Source: Sedimenticola_A sp040506895
GTDB taxonomy: Bacteria; Pseudomonadota; Gammaproteobacteria; Chromatiales; Chromatiaceae
Direction: 5' to 3'
Assembly (NCBI GenBank): GCA_040506895.1
Contig: JBEVVY010000001.1
Span: forward strand, 2,775,116-2,839,115
DNA length: 64,000 nucleotides
Both the position numbers and the translations under genes were made by a program. The notes beneath the pieces were generated by a model. The model had not been told where the DNA came from. It searched no databases and worked only from the letters and a program-made list of their open reading frames with translations. This document shows positions 35,161 to 42,475 of this stretch, one piece after another. Positions within the stretch are counted from its first letter, which is position 1, and each line of letters begins with the position of its first letter.

Positions 35161-35298
35161 TTGCTGTTTGAGTCGTCCGTGTATTGCGAAATGACCCGGG
35201 AGATGATCGTCTCGATGCTGCCGGCAGGTGACTTGGCGGCGCAGCGGGGAGCTTGTGTCGCGCTGTCCTTCCCGCGTTCTTCGGGAGAGGCCTTGTGA
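35161..35298 (+). CDS. Possible 45-residue small protein coupled to the DsbA-like gene
   Basis: An open frame starting at TTG 35161, with GGAGAGG 6 nt upstream, encodes 45 residues. It ends in a GTGA overlap with the downstream gene start at 35295. It has two Cys (VYCEM and GACVAL) and no clear signal peptide. The good ribosome-binding site and exact overlap favour translation, but there is no recognised family. Could be a leader peptide or an unexpressed frame. Confidence 0.35.
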   Translation: MLFESSVYCEMTREMIVSMLPAGDLAAQRGACVALSFPRSSGEAL

Positions 35299-35918
35299 GC
35301 AGGACGCTCTACTACGTGCACGACCCGATGTGCTCCTGGTGCTGGGCATTCCGTCCCGTGTGGGAAGAGGTGGTGCAGGGGCTGCCCGATGATGTGGAGG
35401 TGAAACGGCTGCTGGGTGGATTGGCCCCGGACAGTGACCGGCCGATGTTGCCCGAGATGCGAAACAAGCTGCAGGGCATCTGGCGGGTGATTCAGCGTCG
35501 TGTGCCGGGAGCGCGGTTCAATTTCGATTTCTGGGAGCGGTGTGAGCCGCGACGCTCCACCTATCCTGCCTGTCGCGCAGTGATCGCGGCGCGCCTGCAG
35601 GGTCCGCAGTACGAAGAGCCGATGATCCTGGCAATACAGCAGGCCTATTACCTGGAGGCACGCAATCCCTCCGACAGCGAAACGCTGATTGAGCTGGCCG
35701 GGGGATTGGGCATGGACGGGGTGCGTTTTGCCAGGGCGCTGGCCTCAGTCGATGTTCAGCAGACGCTGCTCGACGAGATCGCCCTGGGCAGGGCCCTGGG
35801 GGTGAGCAGCTTCCCGTCGCTGGTGCTCGGGGCAGATGACCGGTATACCGTTCTGCAGCACGATTACCTGGATGCGGAGTTGATGCTGGCCCAGATACCG
35901 GGGTGGTCAGAAGTGTAG
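35295..35918 (+). CDS. DsbA-family thioredoxin-fold protein
   Basis: 207-residue predicted protein disulfide isomerase of the COG3531-like DsbA group. The redox motif CSWC is at residues 13-16, directly after the first beta strand TLYYVHDPM, and the cis-Pro region is VSSFPSLVL near residue 177. No signal peptide is present, so it is predicted to be cytoplasmic. The GTG start at 35295 has GGAGAGG just upstream. Its 3' end overlaps the convergent endA gene by 12 bp. Confidence 0.85.
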   Translation: MSRTLYYVHDPMCSWCWAFRPVWEEVVQGLPDDVEVKRLLGGLAPDSDRPMLPEMRNKLQGIWRVIQRRVPGARFNFDFWERCEPRRSTYPACRAVIAARLQGPQYEEPMILAIQQAYYLEARNPSDSETLIELAGGLGMDGVRFARALASVDVQQTLLDEIALGRALGVSSFPSLVLGADDRYTVLQHDYLDAELMLAQIPGWSEV

Positions 35919-36569
35919 TTTTTCCGCCGCCCGGGGGTTGTCGATAAAGCGGTTGCGGGTGCCCTGTATCTCATCGATCAGCGCATTGCGGCGACGCTCT
36001 TCCCGGTCTGGCGGGTCTTTCCGGTTCCACTGTTTCAGCAGTTCACCCTGGCGTTTGAATATGGTCAGTCCATAGGTGTCGTGCATGTAGAACATGGCGC
36101 GTGCAATATTCCCGCGGCTTGCAGGGCGGGGTTCCACTCTTCTTGCCCGCTCGTCGGTTTCGAAGTCGCATTTGCCGAAATGGCGCCTCTCGCCCTTTAT
36201 CGTGCCATAGGCCATGGCGCCCCTCGCCTTGTTGATACGGGCCAGCGACGGGTAGAGGTTGTGCAGATCCGATTCGATACGGTTGAAGCGTTGACTCGCG
36301 TTGCGGCACTGCTTGCGGCTTCGGCACCCCTCGGCCTTCATGGCCCAGGCCATGGGATAGACATGTTCGATATTGATGCCGCGCCCCTTGTTGCTGCCGA
36401 AGGCGGTGCCGCAGTAGAGCGTTTCGCCGCCCTTTGCGTAGAGCTCTCCCCAGAAGAAGGGGAAGATCTCCATGTACTCCCTGAACCTGGTCTGGCCGTC
36501 AGCATTGCATGACGTGACGCTCGCCGCGAGGAGCGCCATGAGTACTCTCCGTAGCCCTCTAATTTCCAA
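35907..36569 (-). CDS. endA: Endonuclease I (EndA-like)
   Basis: Secreted or periplasmic non-specific DNase of the endonuclease I family. The His-Me active-site motif is NIEHVYPMAWA, followed by SDLHNLYPSLARINKARG with the conserved metal ligand Asn. From a TTG at 36569 the protein has 220 residues and a convincing lipoprotein-like signal (RGLRRVLMALLAASVTSC). An ATG at 36539 with GGAG upstream is an alternative but leaves a truncated signal. It overlaps rof by 11 bp and the convergent DsbA-like gene by 12 bp. Confidence 0.82.
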   Translation of the reverse strand: MEIRGLRRVLMALLAASVTSCNADGQTRFREYMEIFPFFWGELYAKGGETLYCGTAFGSNKGRGINIEHVYPMAWAMKAEGCRSRKQCRNASQRFNRIESDLHNLYPSLARINKARGAMAYGTIKGERRHFGKCDFETDERARRVEPRPASRGNIARAMFYMHDTYGLTIFKRQGELLKQWNRKDPPDREERRRNALIDEIQGTRNRFIDNPRAAEKLHF

Positions 36570-36789
36570 TCTTTGAGACCCCCGCAATCCGATCCATGCG
36601 TATCTCGACCTGCTCACTGTCCTGGTCCAGCAGTATGTATTCAGCGCCATCGCGTACCGAGATGTCGGCGATCGTGCCGGCCAGTCGTTCGCCGCTGTCG
36701 GCCAGTGTGATCTGCACGGGGGTGTGGTGCATCGCCAGCAGCTCGTACTCGCTGTGCTGGGCGCAGGGTATGGGGCGGTAGTCGCTCAT
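36559..36789 (-). CDS. rof: Rho-binding antiterminator Rof family
   Basis: 76-residue YaeO/Rof-like protein, known in E. coli to bind Rho and inhibit termination. The N terminus YRPIPCAQHSEYELL matches the family's YxPIxC start, with the beta-barrel strands and a conserved EYILLDQDSEQVEIRMDRI second half. Overlaps the endA start by 11 bp, suggesting coupling. Confidence 0.82.
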   Translation of the reverse strand: MSDYRPIPCAQHSEYELLAMHHTPVQITLADSGERLAGTIADISVRDGAEYILLDQDSEQVEIRMDRIAGVSKIGN

Positions 36790-37102
36790 CAGTATGGGGA
36801 TTGGTTTGTTATGACGCTTGGGATGATAGCAGGGTGTTCGAGTTGGGTTCCAGTTGCGGGTGTCAACATGTCCGGGGCTGGGCTGGTTGAGATGTTTGCA
36901 GCGGTTTCAGGGGTGTGCGCAGGTATTTGCCAAGGAGTCCGCGATACAAAGTAACGACATTTTATTCGTTGACGGCCAAAAGAAATCTGTGCTCAGGTGC
37001 TGTGTAGTGGCTTGAGAATCAAGAAGGAGGTGACGCCTGGCGGTACACGTTCATGCTTTGTTAATAAGGGAATTGTTTGCGGAAAATGGAAGGAGTTTCA
37101 GA
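36790..37102 (+). other. Intergenic region upstream of the candidate RiPP precursor
   Basis: 313 bp between the divergent rof and precursor genes. It contains a perfect anti-Shine-Dalgarno match AAGGAGGTGA at 37024-37033 without a convincing start codon at proper distance; the next ATG gives only three codons. A TTGACG lies at 36969-36974 but I could not pair it with a good -10. An in-frame TTG at 37058 could extend the precursor by 15 residues, but the ATG at 37103 has the better ribosome site. Confidence 0.4.
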
Positions 37103-37360
37103 ATGGGTAATCTTGAATTCAGTACCGATGATCTTGTTATCACCGCTGACGGAAAGGTCGAGATCGACAATCCGGCTTTAGCGAAAGATCTCATTGAGCA
37201 TGTGAAAAAGCTTGGGCCAGAAACCGCCGGGATCTTCGATAACTGCAACTGCTCGTCAAGTGAGTTGCTCTCCAGGGTCGCGTTAAAGGGGGTGGTTCCA
37301 ATGGAGAGATTGAGGCTGGATCCTGGCAGGGTGGGCATATTCGATAATTGCAACTGCTAA
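37103..37360 (+). CDS. Candidate RiPP precursor peptide with duplicated GIFDNCNC core
   Basis: 85-residue peptide. GGAAGGAG sits 7 nt before the ATG. The N-terminal ~40 residues are acidic and helix-prone (leader-like). The octapeptide GIFDNCNC occurs twice, at residues 43-50 and 78-85, the second forming the exact C terminus. The two coding copies (37229-37252 and 37334-37357) differ at three bases, all silent. All four Cys are in the CNC motifs. It lies 51 bp upstream of a radical SAM gene. I infer a ribosomally made, post-translationally modified peptide; I do not recognise a named family. FDN fits the aromatic-X-Asn pattern crosslinked by cyclophane-forming rSAM enzymes. Confidence 0.7.
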   Translation: MGNLEFSTDDLVITADGKVEIDNPALAKDLIEHVKKLGPETAGIFDNCNCSSSELLSRVALKGVVPMERLRLDPGRVGIFDNCNC

Positions 37361-37369
37361 CCTGTTTTT

Positions 37370-37393
37370 GGCGGCGCCGTTCGCGGTGCCGTC
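37370..37393 (+). terminator. UUCG-capped hairpin between precursor and maturase genes
   Basis: Arms 37370-37379 and 37384-37393 pair over 10 bp with two G-U wobbles around a TTCG tetraloop. There is no T tract after it, so it is more likely an mRNA-stabilising or partial attenuation hairpin than a full terminator. Such an element could make precursor transcripts exceed maturase transcripts. Confidence 0.45.
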
Positions 37394-37581
37394 TGCCCGG
37401 AGGGCCCTGATATGCCAATCGATAGAGCATTGCATGCCGGCCTCTTTTCGAACCGCATACTCGAACTGGTTCTGCTGCCCACGGAGCAGTGTAATTTCAG
37501 GTGCATTTATTGTTACGAAACCTTTGTAGGCGGTTTGATGAGTCCCGGTACGGTTGATGCCATATTGGCATTGATCGATCG

Positions 37582-37599
37582 ATTCTGTTGAAAAACTCC
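37582..37599 (+). repeat. Left terminal inverted repeat of the IS
   Basis: 18-bp end ATTCTGTTGAAAAACTCC, the perfect reverse complement of 39161-39178. Preceded by GATCG. Confidence 0.88.
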
Positions 37600-37713
37600 A
37601 TTGATGAAGACGGCCGGAGCTTCCGGCGAGTATAAATCGCTTCGTTTTTTCCCTTTCAGGGCTTGCCATCGGTTTTCGATGGCAGTTTTTGGATTAATCG
37701 GTTTGGTTTTGCC

Positions 37714-39099
37714 TCATGTAGGCGCACTTACCCCGTAATCAGGAGGTTTGTATCGCAATTGAGCCAGCTTTTTAAGGTTCTGTACCGTAGCTGCCAACAA
37801 GAACTCATCGTTCGCACCAGTGAGTCCTCGCAGCCTCAGCCGATCCATCTTCATAATGCGCTTGAGATGAGCAAACAACACTTCAACTTTCTTTCTGTCT
37901 TTTCGTGATTGCAGGTATTGCGGTGTTTCGGAGATTTTCCTAGCGGCATCGCGTGAGTCTTCATAGATGCTGCGGGCAATCTTCCGGAATGTAGTATTGG
38001 GACAGCATTGGGATTTAAGCTGGCACGACTTGCAATCTTGTATGCTGGCACGATAGATAATGGTGTTTGCTTTCGTGACAGTCGTACGAAGCTTTTTAAA
38101 ATTACGCCGCCTGCCCTCTAAGCGTTTACCTGCCGGGCATTGATAACAGTTTGCACTTGCATCCCAGATAAAATCAGATCGACTGAACGTCTCTTTGTTT
38201 CTATCTGATTTATCCCATACTGGAACATGGGGCTCAATCTGTTTGCCCTTGACGAGCCATTCAAGCATCGGTGCAGTACCATAGGCTGTATCACCAATAA
38301 GTCGATCAGGCTTTAGTTCATACCTCGCTTCAACCCGTTCAAGCATCTGCTTGGTACTGTTGACCTCGTCGGTTCGATGAGCCGGTGTTGGCTCAACATC
38401 CAAGATAATATTGTGCTCGATATCAATCAGGTAATTGGTGGAGTAGGCATAAAAGGCTGGGCCGCCTGGCGCAGCTGTCCAGCGTGCCTGGGGATCCGTG
38501 AGGGATATGTTCTTGGGTGGCGTTCTAGTGGCGTTTTCTTTATCTAAAGCATCGAGATATTCACGTACCGGCCGACTGGCTTGTTCGATATCGAGCCAAT
38601 CCATGGCCTTACTGCCAGGGACGCCTCGCTGGCGATTGGCATCTGCCTTGATAACGCTCGCATCAGTAGCGAAGCCTTCGCCCGCAACCAAGCCCTCTGC
38701 CATGCAGCGTCCAACAACATCTTCAAACAGAAACCGAAAGGTATCACTGTCGCGGAACCGGCCATGGCGGTTCTTTGAAAATGTGGAATGATCCGGCACA
38801 TGGCCTTCCAGGCCGAGACCGCAAAACCAGCGGTAGGCCAGGTTTAAATGTACCTCTTCACAAAGACGCCTTTCTGAACGGATCCCATAGCAGTAACCCA
38901 CAATGAGCATACGCAGCATGAGTTCTGGATCAACAGAGGGGCGGCCAGTGGTGCTGTAGTAAGAGGATAAATGATGACGCAGTTCGCTGAGATCAAGTAC
39001 CTGGTCAATCTGCCTTAACAAGTGATCAGGTGGGATGTGTTGTTCAATGCAGAAATCGTAAAACAGAGTATTCTGATCTGGTGGTTGCTGCCCCATCAT
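37714..39099 (-). CDS. IS1182-family transposase
   Basis: 461-residue DDE transposase. The N-terminal domain with TGRPSVDPELMLRMLIVGYCYGIRSERRL is the family start motif. Catalytic acidic residues are likely the Asp in FATDASVIKAD, the Asp in LIGDTAYG, and the Glu in KKVEVLFAHLKR. A Cys-rich insertion (CYQCPAGK, CKSCQLKSQC) is typical of this family. The start is ATG 39099 with GAGGA 9 nt upstream. The frame is intact, so the element may still be mobile. Confidence 0.93.
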   Translation of the reverse strand: MMGQQPPDQNTLFYDFCIEQHIPPDHLLRQIDQVLDLSELRHHLSSYYSTTGRPSVDPELMLRMLIVGYCYGIRSERRLCEEVHLNLAYRWFCGLGLEGHVPDHSTFSKNRHGRFRDSDTFRFLFEDVVGRCMAEGLVAGEGFATDASVIKADANRQRGVPGSKAMDWLDIEQASRPVREYLDALDKENATRTPPKNISLTDPQARWTAAPGGPAFYAYSTNYLIDIEHNIILDVEPTPAHRTDEVNSTKQMLERVEARYELKPDRLIGDTAYGTAPMLEWLVKGKQIEPHVPVWDKSDRNKETFSRSDFIWDASANCYQCPAGKRLEGRRRNFKKLRTTVTKANTIIYRASIQDCKSCQLKSQCCPNTTFRKIARSIYEDSRDAARKISETPQYLQSRKDRKKVEVLFAHLKRIMKMDRLRLRGLTGANDEFLLAATVQNLKKLAQLRYKPPDYGVSAPT

Positions 39100-39160
39100 C
39101 AGTGACAATCCTCAGATTAATCAACTAGGAAAGATTATCTCATTAGAGCAGCCAGGTCGG

Positions 39161-39178
39161 GGAGTTTTTCAACAGAAT
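39161..39178 (-). repeat. Right terminal inverted repeat of the IS
   Basis: 18-bp end, perfect reverse complement of 37582-37599. Followed, after one A, by the second GATCG copy at 39180-39184. Confidence 0.88.
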
Positions 39179-40062
39179 AGATCGAAGGGCGCCGGAGTTG
39201 ATGCAGTTGAGGATCGGCTGGTTCGGCGGCGAGCCGCTGCTGGCCAGAGAGGTCGTCTGCCGCGTCTCAGCTCATGCAATGGCCGAGGCAGGGAAGCGCG
39301 GGGGATTGCTATTTGAGTCAGGCATGTCAACCAACGGATATCTTCTGGATGTGAAGGCCGCGGAGCGTCTTATTTCGTGTGGTGTTACCGACTACCAGAT
39401 TACGCTGGATGGCCCTGAGGCGATCCACGATCTTCGTCGTTTGCGAAAAGACGGCAAAGGGACGTTCTCGCGGATATGGTCTAATCTCCTCGCGCTGAAA
39501 CAGAGCGCTCTTGAGTTCAGGGTAAATCTCAGGGTGCATCTATCCCAGGCATCGGTACCGGTGCTGGAAAAGTTCATCACTCACCTGTCACAGGCTTTTT
39601 CCGGCGATCAGCGCTTCAGGCTTTTTCTCAAAACCATCGAACGGCTAGGTGGTGGCCGGGACGAGGCAATCGATGTCATCGGCAGTGTGCGGGGGCAGGA
39701 ATTGGAGTCCCGGTTGGCTGAAATCGCTGTCGACAATCACATGTCACTGCTGCAGGTAGACGATGGTTATATCTGTTATGCAGCCAGGCCGTCGTCGTTT
39801 GTTGTTCGACATAACGGTGACTTGGTCAAGTGCACCGTCGGATTGGATGATCCGTTGAATCAGGTAGGCCGGTTGCTTCCGGATGGACAGCTCGACATTG
39901 ATCAGAGGCGTATACGCCCCTGGCTTGAAGGGGCTGTCTCTCTCGATAGGGAGAGACTCGGTTGCCCCCGCAGCCGGTTGGCCCTATAGGGTTCAAGCGT
40001 CATTTCAGTGTATTGCCTGCCGCTGTTGATGCTGGGCCTCGTCGCCCTGTAGGAGGTGTGGG

Positions 40063-40491
40063 TCAGGTGTTGATGTAGTCCCGCAGGTATTTTACCTCCA
40101 CGGTCACATCCTTCAGCTTCGCCTTGACCAGATCGCCGATGGAGATGATGCCCACGGTGCGTCCCCCCTCCAGGATCGGCAGATGGCGGAAGCGGTGCTC
40201 GGTCATCAGTGACATCGCTTCGTCGATGCTGCAGTCGGTGGTGCCGACAATCAGGTTGCTGGTGAGGGCTTCGCTGATACCTACGCCGTCCAGCCGTCCA
40301 TTGCGTGCGCCGCAGAGTTGAAGTATGTCCCTCTCCGTGGCGATACCCATCAGTTCGCCGTCATCGGATTCCACCAGCAGTGCGCCGACCCTGTGACGGC
40401 ACATGGTGTCTATGGCCTCAAGTGCACTGATCGAGGCCTTGATCGTAATAATGCCGGTGGATTTGCGCTCCAGGATTTCGCTTAGCGTCAT
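40063..40491 (-). CDS. CBS-domain pair protein
   Basis: 142-residue stand-alone protein of two CBS domains (about 8-62 and 75-130), a fold that binds adenine nucleotides. Typical motifs are ALLVESDDGELMGIATERDIL in the first and HRFRHLPILEGGRTVGIISIGDLVK in the second. No fused effector domain. AGGAGGA is just upstream of the ATG at 40491. No functional link with the rSAM locus is evident. Confidence 0.9.
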   Translation of the reverse strand: MTLSEILERKSTGIITIKASISALEAIDTMCRHRVGALLVESDDGELMGIATERDILQLCGARNGRLDGVGISEALTSNLIVGTTDCSIDEAMSLMTEHRFRHLPILEGGRTVGIISIGDLVKAKLKDVTVEVKYLRDYINT

Positions 40492-40616
40492 ATTCTCCTC
40501 CTGCGAAGTAATTACCTTGTGTAGTGGTCAAGTATAGGAGGATTTTTGGGAATTTGATGGGGCAATTAGTTTAATTTATGAATTTCAATGGGTTGTCGTG
40601 GAAAAAGGGTGGGGGT

Positions 40617-40634
40617 GGGGCCCTTGCGGGCCCC
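40617..40634. other. Strong GC hairpin downstream of the CigR-like gene
   Basis: GGGGCCC and GGGCCCC arms pair perfectly over 7 bp around a 4-base loop. It lies about 30 bp past the stop of the minus-strand gene at 40664. No adjacent T run, so it may act as a 3' stabiliser rather than a terminator. Confidence 0.35.
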
Positions 40635-40663
40635 GGAACTGACTTGATGGTGGGGGGGTGGGT

Positions 40664-41149
40664 CTAGAAGATATCCTTCAGAATATCCAGTATCAGCCCG
40701 GTCGCCTCTTCGATCAGCAGCACGTCGTTGTCGACCACCACCCGTTTCTGTCCCGGCAGGGTTTCTGGCAGCATCCGCTCCAGGCTGTCTGGCAGGTCGC
40801 GCTTCTCCAGTCCGGGTGGCAGGCGGCCGCGCTCTTTCAGCTGCTTTGCGAGTCCGGGTGGCAGTTTTTCTCTCTTGGCCAGTCCCGGGGGCAGGCCCTT
40901 GTGTTTTTTGCCCTTGGATTTCTTGTGCTTCTTGCCCTTCTTCTTTTTGCCTTTTCCGTTATCGTCGTCATCGTCCATGGATCTTCCGTAACGGCCCTTG
41001 TAGTAATCCTGGATCACCTGTTTCTCCATCTCGGAGAAGACTGCGTCGAGGACCTGGCTGGCCTGGGATGCACCGGCGGTGATCGGCAGTGTTCCGCATA
41101 TCATGGCGGCGAAGGCGAGGAGCAGTGCGGAGAGATTGGTTTTCTTCAT
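40664..41149 (-). CDS. CigR-like secreted protein with LPPGL repeats
   Basis: 161-residue exported protein. A Sec signal peptide covers about residues 1-27. A short helical region is followed by an Asp5 run and a Lys/Gly/His-rich basic stretch. Three LPPGL repeats come next, then a C-terminal hydrophobic segment (VVVDNDVLLIEEATGLILDILKD). This layout matches proteins annotated as the anti-virulence regulator CigR family; the function in a non-pathogen is unknown. Confidence 0.75.
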   Translation of the reverse strand: MKKTNLSALLLAFAAMICGTLPITAGASQASQVLDAVFSEMEKQVIQDYYKGRYGRSMDDDDDNGKGKKKKGKKHKKSKGKKHKGLPPGLAKREKLPPGLAKQLKERGRLPPGLEKRDLPDSLERMLPETLPGQKRVVVDNDVLLIEEATGLILDILKDIF

Positions 41150-41220
41150 GGTGTTGCCTGTTGGTTATATATCTTTAGGAGAGAATAGATGATCCTGGCT
41201 GATGTTTCAGTGCCTGGGTC

Positions 41221-42078
41221 TCAGGTTTCATACCGTTTGAGCTCTTCGTCGTACCGGTTGAAGCCGACGATCTCACGCAGTTGCGGGAATGTCAGCATGC
41301 TCTCCGGCGTCTCTCCCATTCTCAGTGCCTCGAGCGCTGACTGCATGGCTGCCGCGGCGCTGCTGATGAGGGTGAGAGGGTAGGCTGCGATCTTGTAGCC
41401 AATAGCTTCCAGTTCTTTTGGGGGCAGGATTGGGGTGTCTCCCTGTTCCACCATGTTGGCCATCTTGTGTCCCGGTACTTCGTGGCAGAACCGCTCCATC
41501 TCTTCCCTGCTGCGGGGTGCCTCGAGAAAGACGATATCCGCTCCCATGTCGGCAAATGCCTGGCAGCGCCACATCGCCTCCTCCATGCCGTGGTCATGGC
41601 GGGCGTCTGTGCGTGCCATGATCAGAATGTCGCTGCAGGCCTCTTTCTGGTCGACCGCGGCCCTGATGCGGTTGATCGCCTCCTGTCTGTCGACCACCCG
41701 CTTGCCCCGGGTGTGGCCGCACCGCTTGGGGGCTTCCTGGTCCTCGATCATGATGCAGGCGAATCCCGCATCGGCATAACTCTTGACGGTGCGGCGCACA
41801 TTCAGGGGGTTGCCATAACCGGTGTCCCCGTCGCCTATCACGGGTATCTCCACCGCGCTGCAGATATTGCGTCCCTGGTCCAGCATCTCACCCACCGAGA
41901 TAAGCCCCGTATCCGGCAGTGCGAGACGGGCGGCGGATACGGCGAATCCGCTCATAAAGGTGAGAGGGAAGCCGGCCTGTTCGATCAGCCTTGCACTGAA
42001 GGCGTCGAAGCAGCAGGGCATGGTGATGATGCCGGTTTGGTCGAGGAGGGTGCGTAGCTGTTCCGCTGTACTGGGCAT
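41221..42078 (-). CDS. Isocitrate lyase/PEP mutase superfamily enzyme
   Basis: 285-residue TIM-barrel enzyme. The metal-binding GDGDTGYGNPLNVRRTV and EDQEAPKRCGH segments are present, the KRCGH loop carrying the catalytic Cys of lyases such as 2-methylisocitrate lyase. The sequence resembles the general ICL/PEPM group (methylisocitrate lyase or oxaloacetate decarboxylase-like), so the exact reaction is undecided. It is divergent from the propionate module; no prpC or prpD is nearby, which argues against a complete methylcitrate cycle here. Confidence 0.82.
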   Translation of the reverse strand: MPSTAEQLRTLLDQTGIITMPCCFDAFSARLIEQAGFPLTFMSGFAVSAARLALPDTGLISVGEMLDQGRNICSAVEIPVIGDGDTGYGNPLNVRRTVKSYADAGFACIMIEDQEAPKRCGHTRGKRVVDRQEAINRIRAAVDQKEACSDILIMARTDARHDHGMEEAMWRCQAFADMGADIVFLEAPRSREEMERFCHEVPGHKMANMVEQGDTPILPPKELEAIGYKIAAYPLTLISSAAAAMQSALEALRMGETPESMLTFPQLREIVGFNRYDEELKRYET

Positions 42079-42367
42079 AAGGCGTTGGTCCGGTCTGTTC
42101 TTTGGCTGCTGCCGATTATGGACGGTTTACGGCGTTGCGCAATCGGCTGGGCGTTTGTGTTCGCTGGCTTTGTTGATCTGGATTATCAAACTGTCGACTA
42201 AAAGGAACTATATTTCCTCTTCACCGGAAGCGATGAAAGCGCCTTGCTTCATTCGCACTCGGTCCCTGTAATTGTAAAGAAATTAGCAAATAATGGGGTA
42301 TTCCATAAAAACTGGAAGACTATGATAAAAAAACTATAAAAATAAGCATTTAGAGCGAAAAATATGC

Positions 42368-42383
42368 TTTACGTAAACGTAAT
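42368..42383 (+). promoter_or_regulatory. Palindromic operator candidate upstream of prpE
   Basis: The 397-bp gap between the divergent lyase gene and prpE is AT-rich in its second half and holds TTTACGTAAACGTAAT, containing the perfect dyad TTACGT-AA-ACGTAA. This resembles sites described for MerR-family LiuR-type regulators of acyl-CoA and branched-chain catabolism, from memory. A TAAATA at 42391 could be the -10 if TTTACG (42368) serves as the -35. No regulator gene for it is in the window. Confidence 0.45.
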
Positions 42384-42475
42384 TATGGGGTAAATAATAA
42401 ACTACTTTGCAACTGGGTGCCGAGTCAGGTCGTTTCGGTCCCTGTATCCAACCACCACTAGTGGAAGATAAAACA

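Larger units (their letters stand above)
37582..39179. mobile_element. IS1182-family insertion sequence
   Basis: About 1.6 kb element with perfect 18-bp inverted ends (ATTCTGTTGAAAAACTCC at 37582-37599 and its complement at 39161-39178). It is flanked by a 5-bp direct repeat GATCG at 37577-37581 and 39180-39184, read as the target duplication. The exact ends could shift by 1-4 bp because the target is locally palindromic (GATCGATC). It carries one intact transposase on the minus strand, opposite to the interrupted gene. Confidence 0.88.
37412..39989 (+). pseudogene. Radical SAM peptide maturase, interrupted by an IS1182-family element
   Basis: The 5' part (37412-37581) has GGAGGG 7 nt before ATG and encodes the [4Fe-4S] motif CNFRCIYC (Cys27, 31, 34). 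The 3' part (39185-39989) continues in frame with WFGGEPL, STNGYLL, QITLDGP and a C-terminal twitch/SPASM-like region holding three Cys (YICYA, VKCTV, LGCPR). Joining 37581 to 39185 restores 324 codons; the break falls inside codon 57. In the assembled state the first fragment ends in a stop just inside the IS, so no functional enzyme is expected. Likely modifies the upstream GIFDNCNC peptide. Confidence 0.88.

Noticed and set aside
36724..36954. 76-codon plus-strand frame opposite rof with hydrophobic stretches
   Set aside because: Overlaps most of the rof 5' half in antisense, has no good ribosome site, and the apparent hydrophobicity follows from base composition.
37412..39989. The two radical SAM fragments as two independent genes
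   Set aside because: Exact in-frame joining on removal of the IS and one GATCG copy, plus motif order, shows one gene split by insertion.
39960..40060. A frameshifted longer C terminus of the maturase (another frame shows CIACRC)
   Set aside because: The in-frame stop after GCPRSRLAL gives a plausible end, and no supporting similarity for the other frame can be shown by eye.
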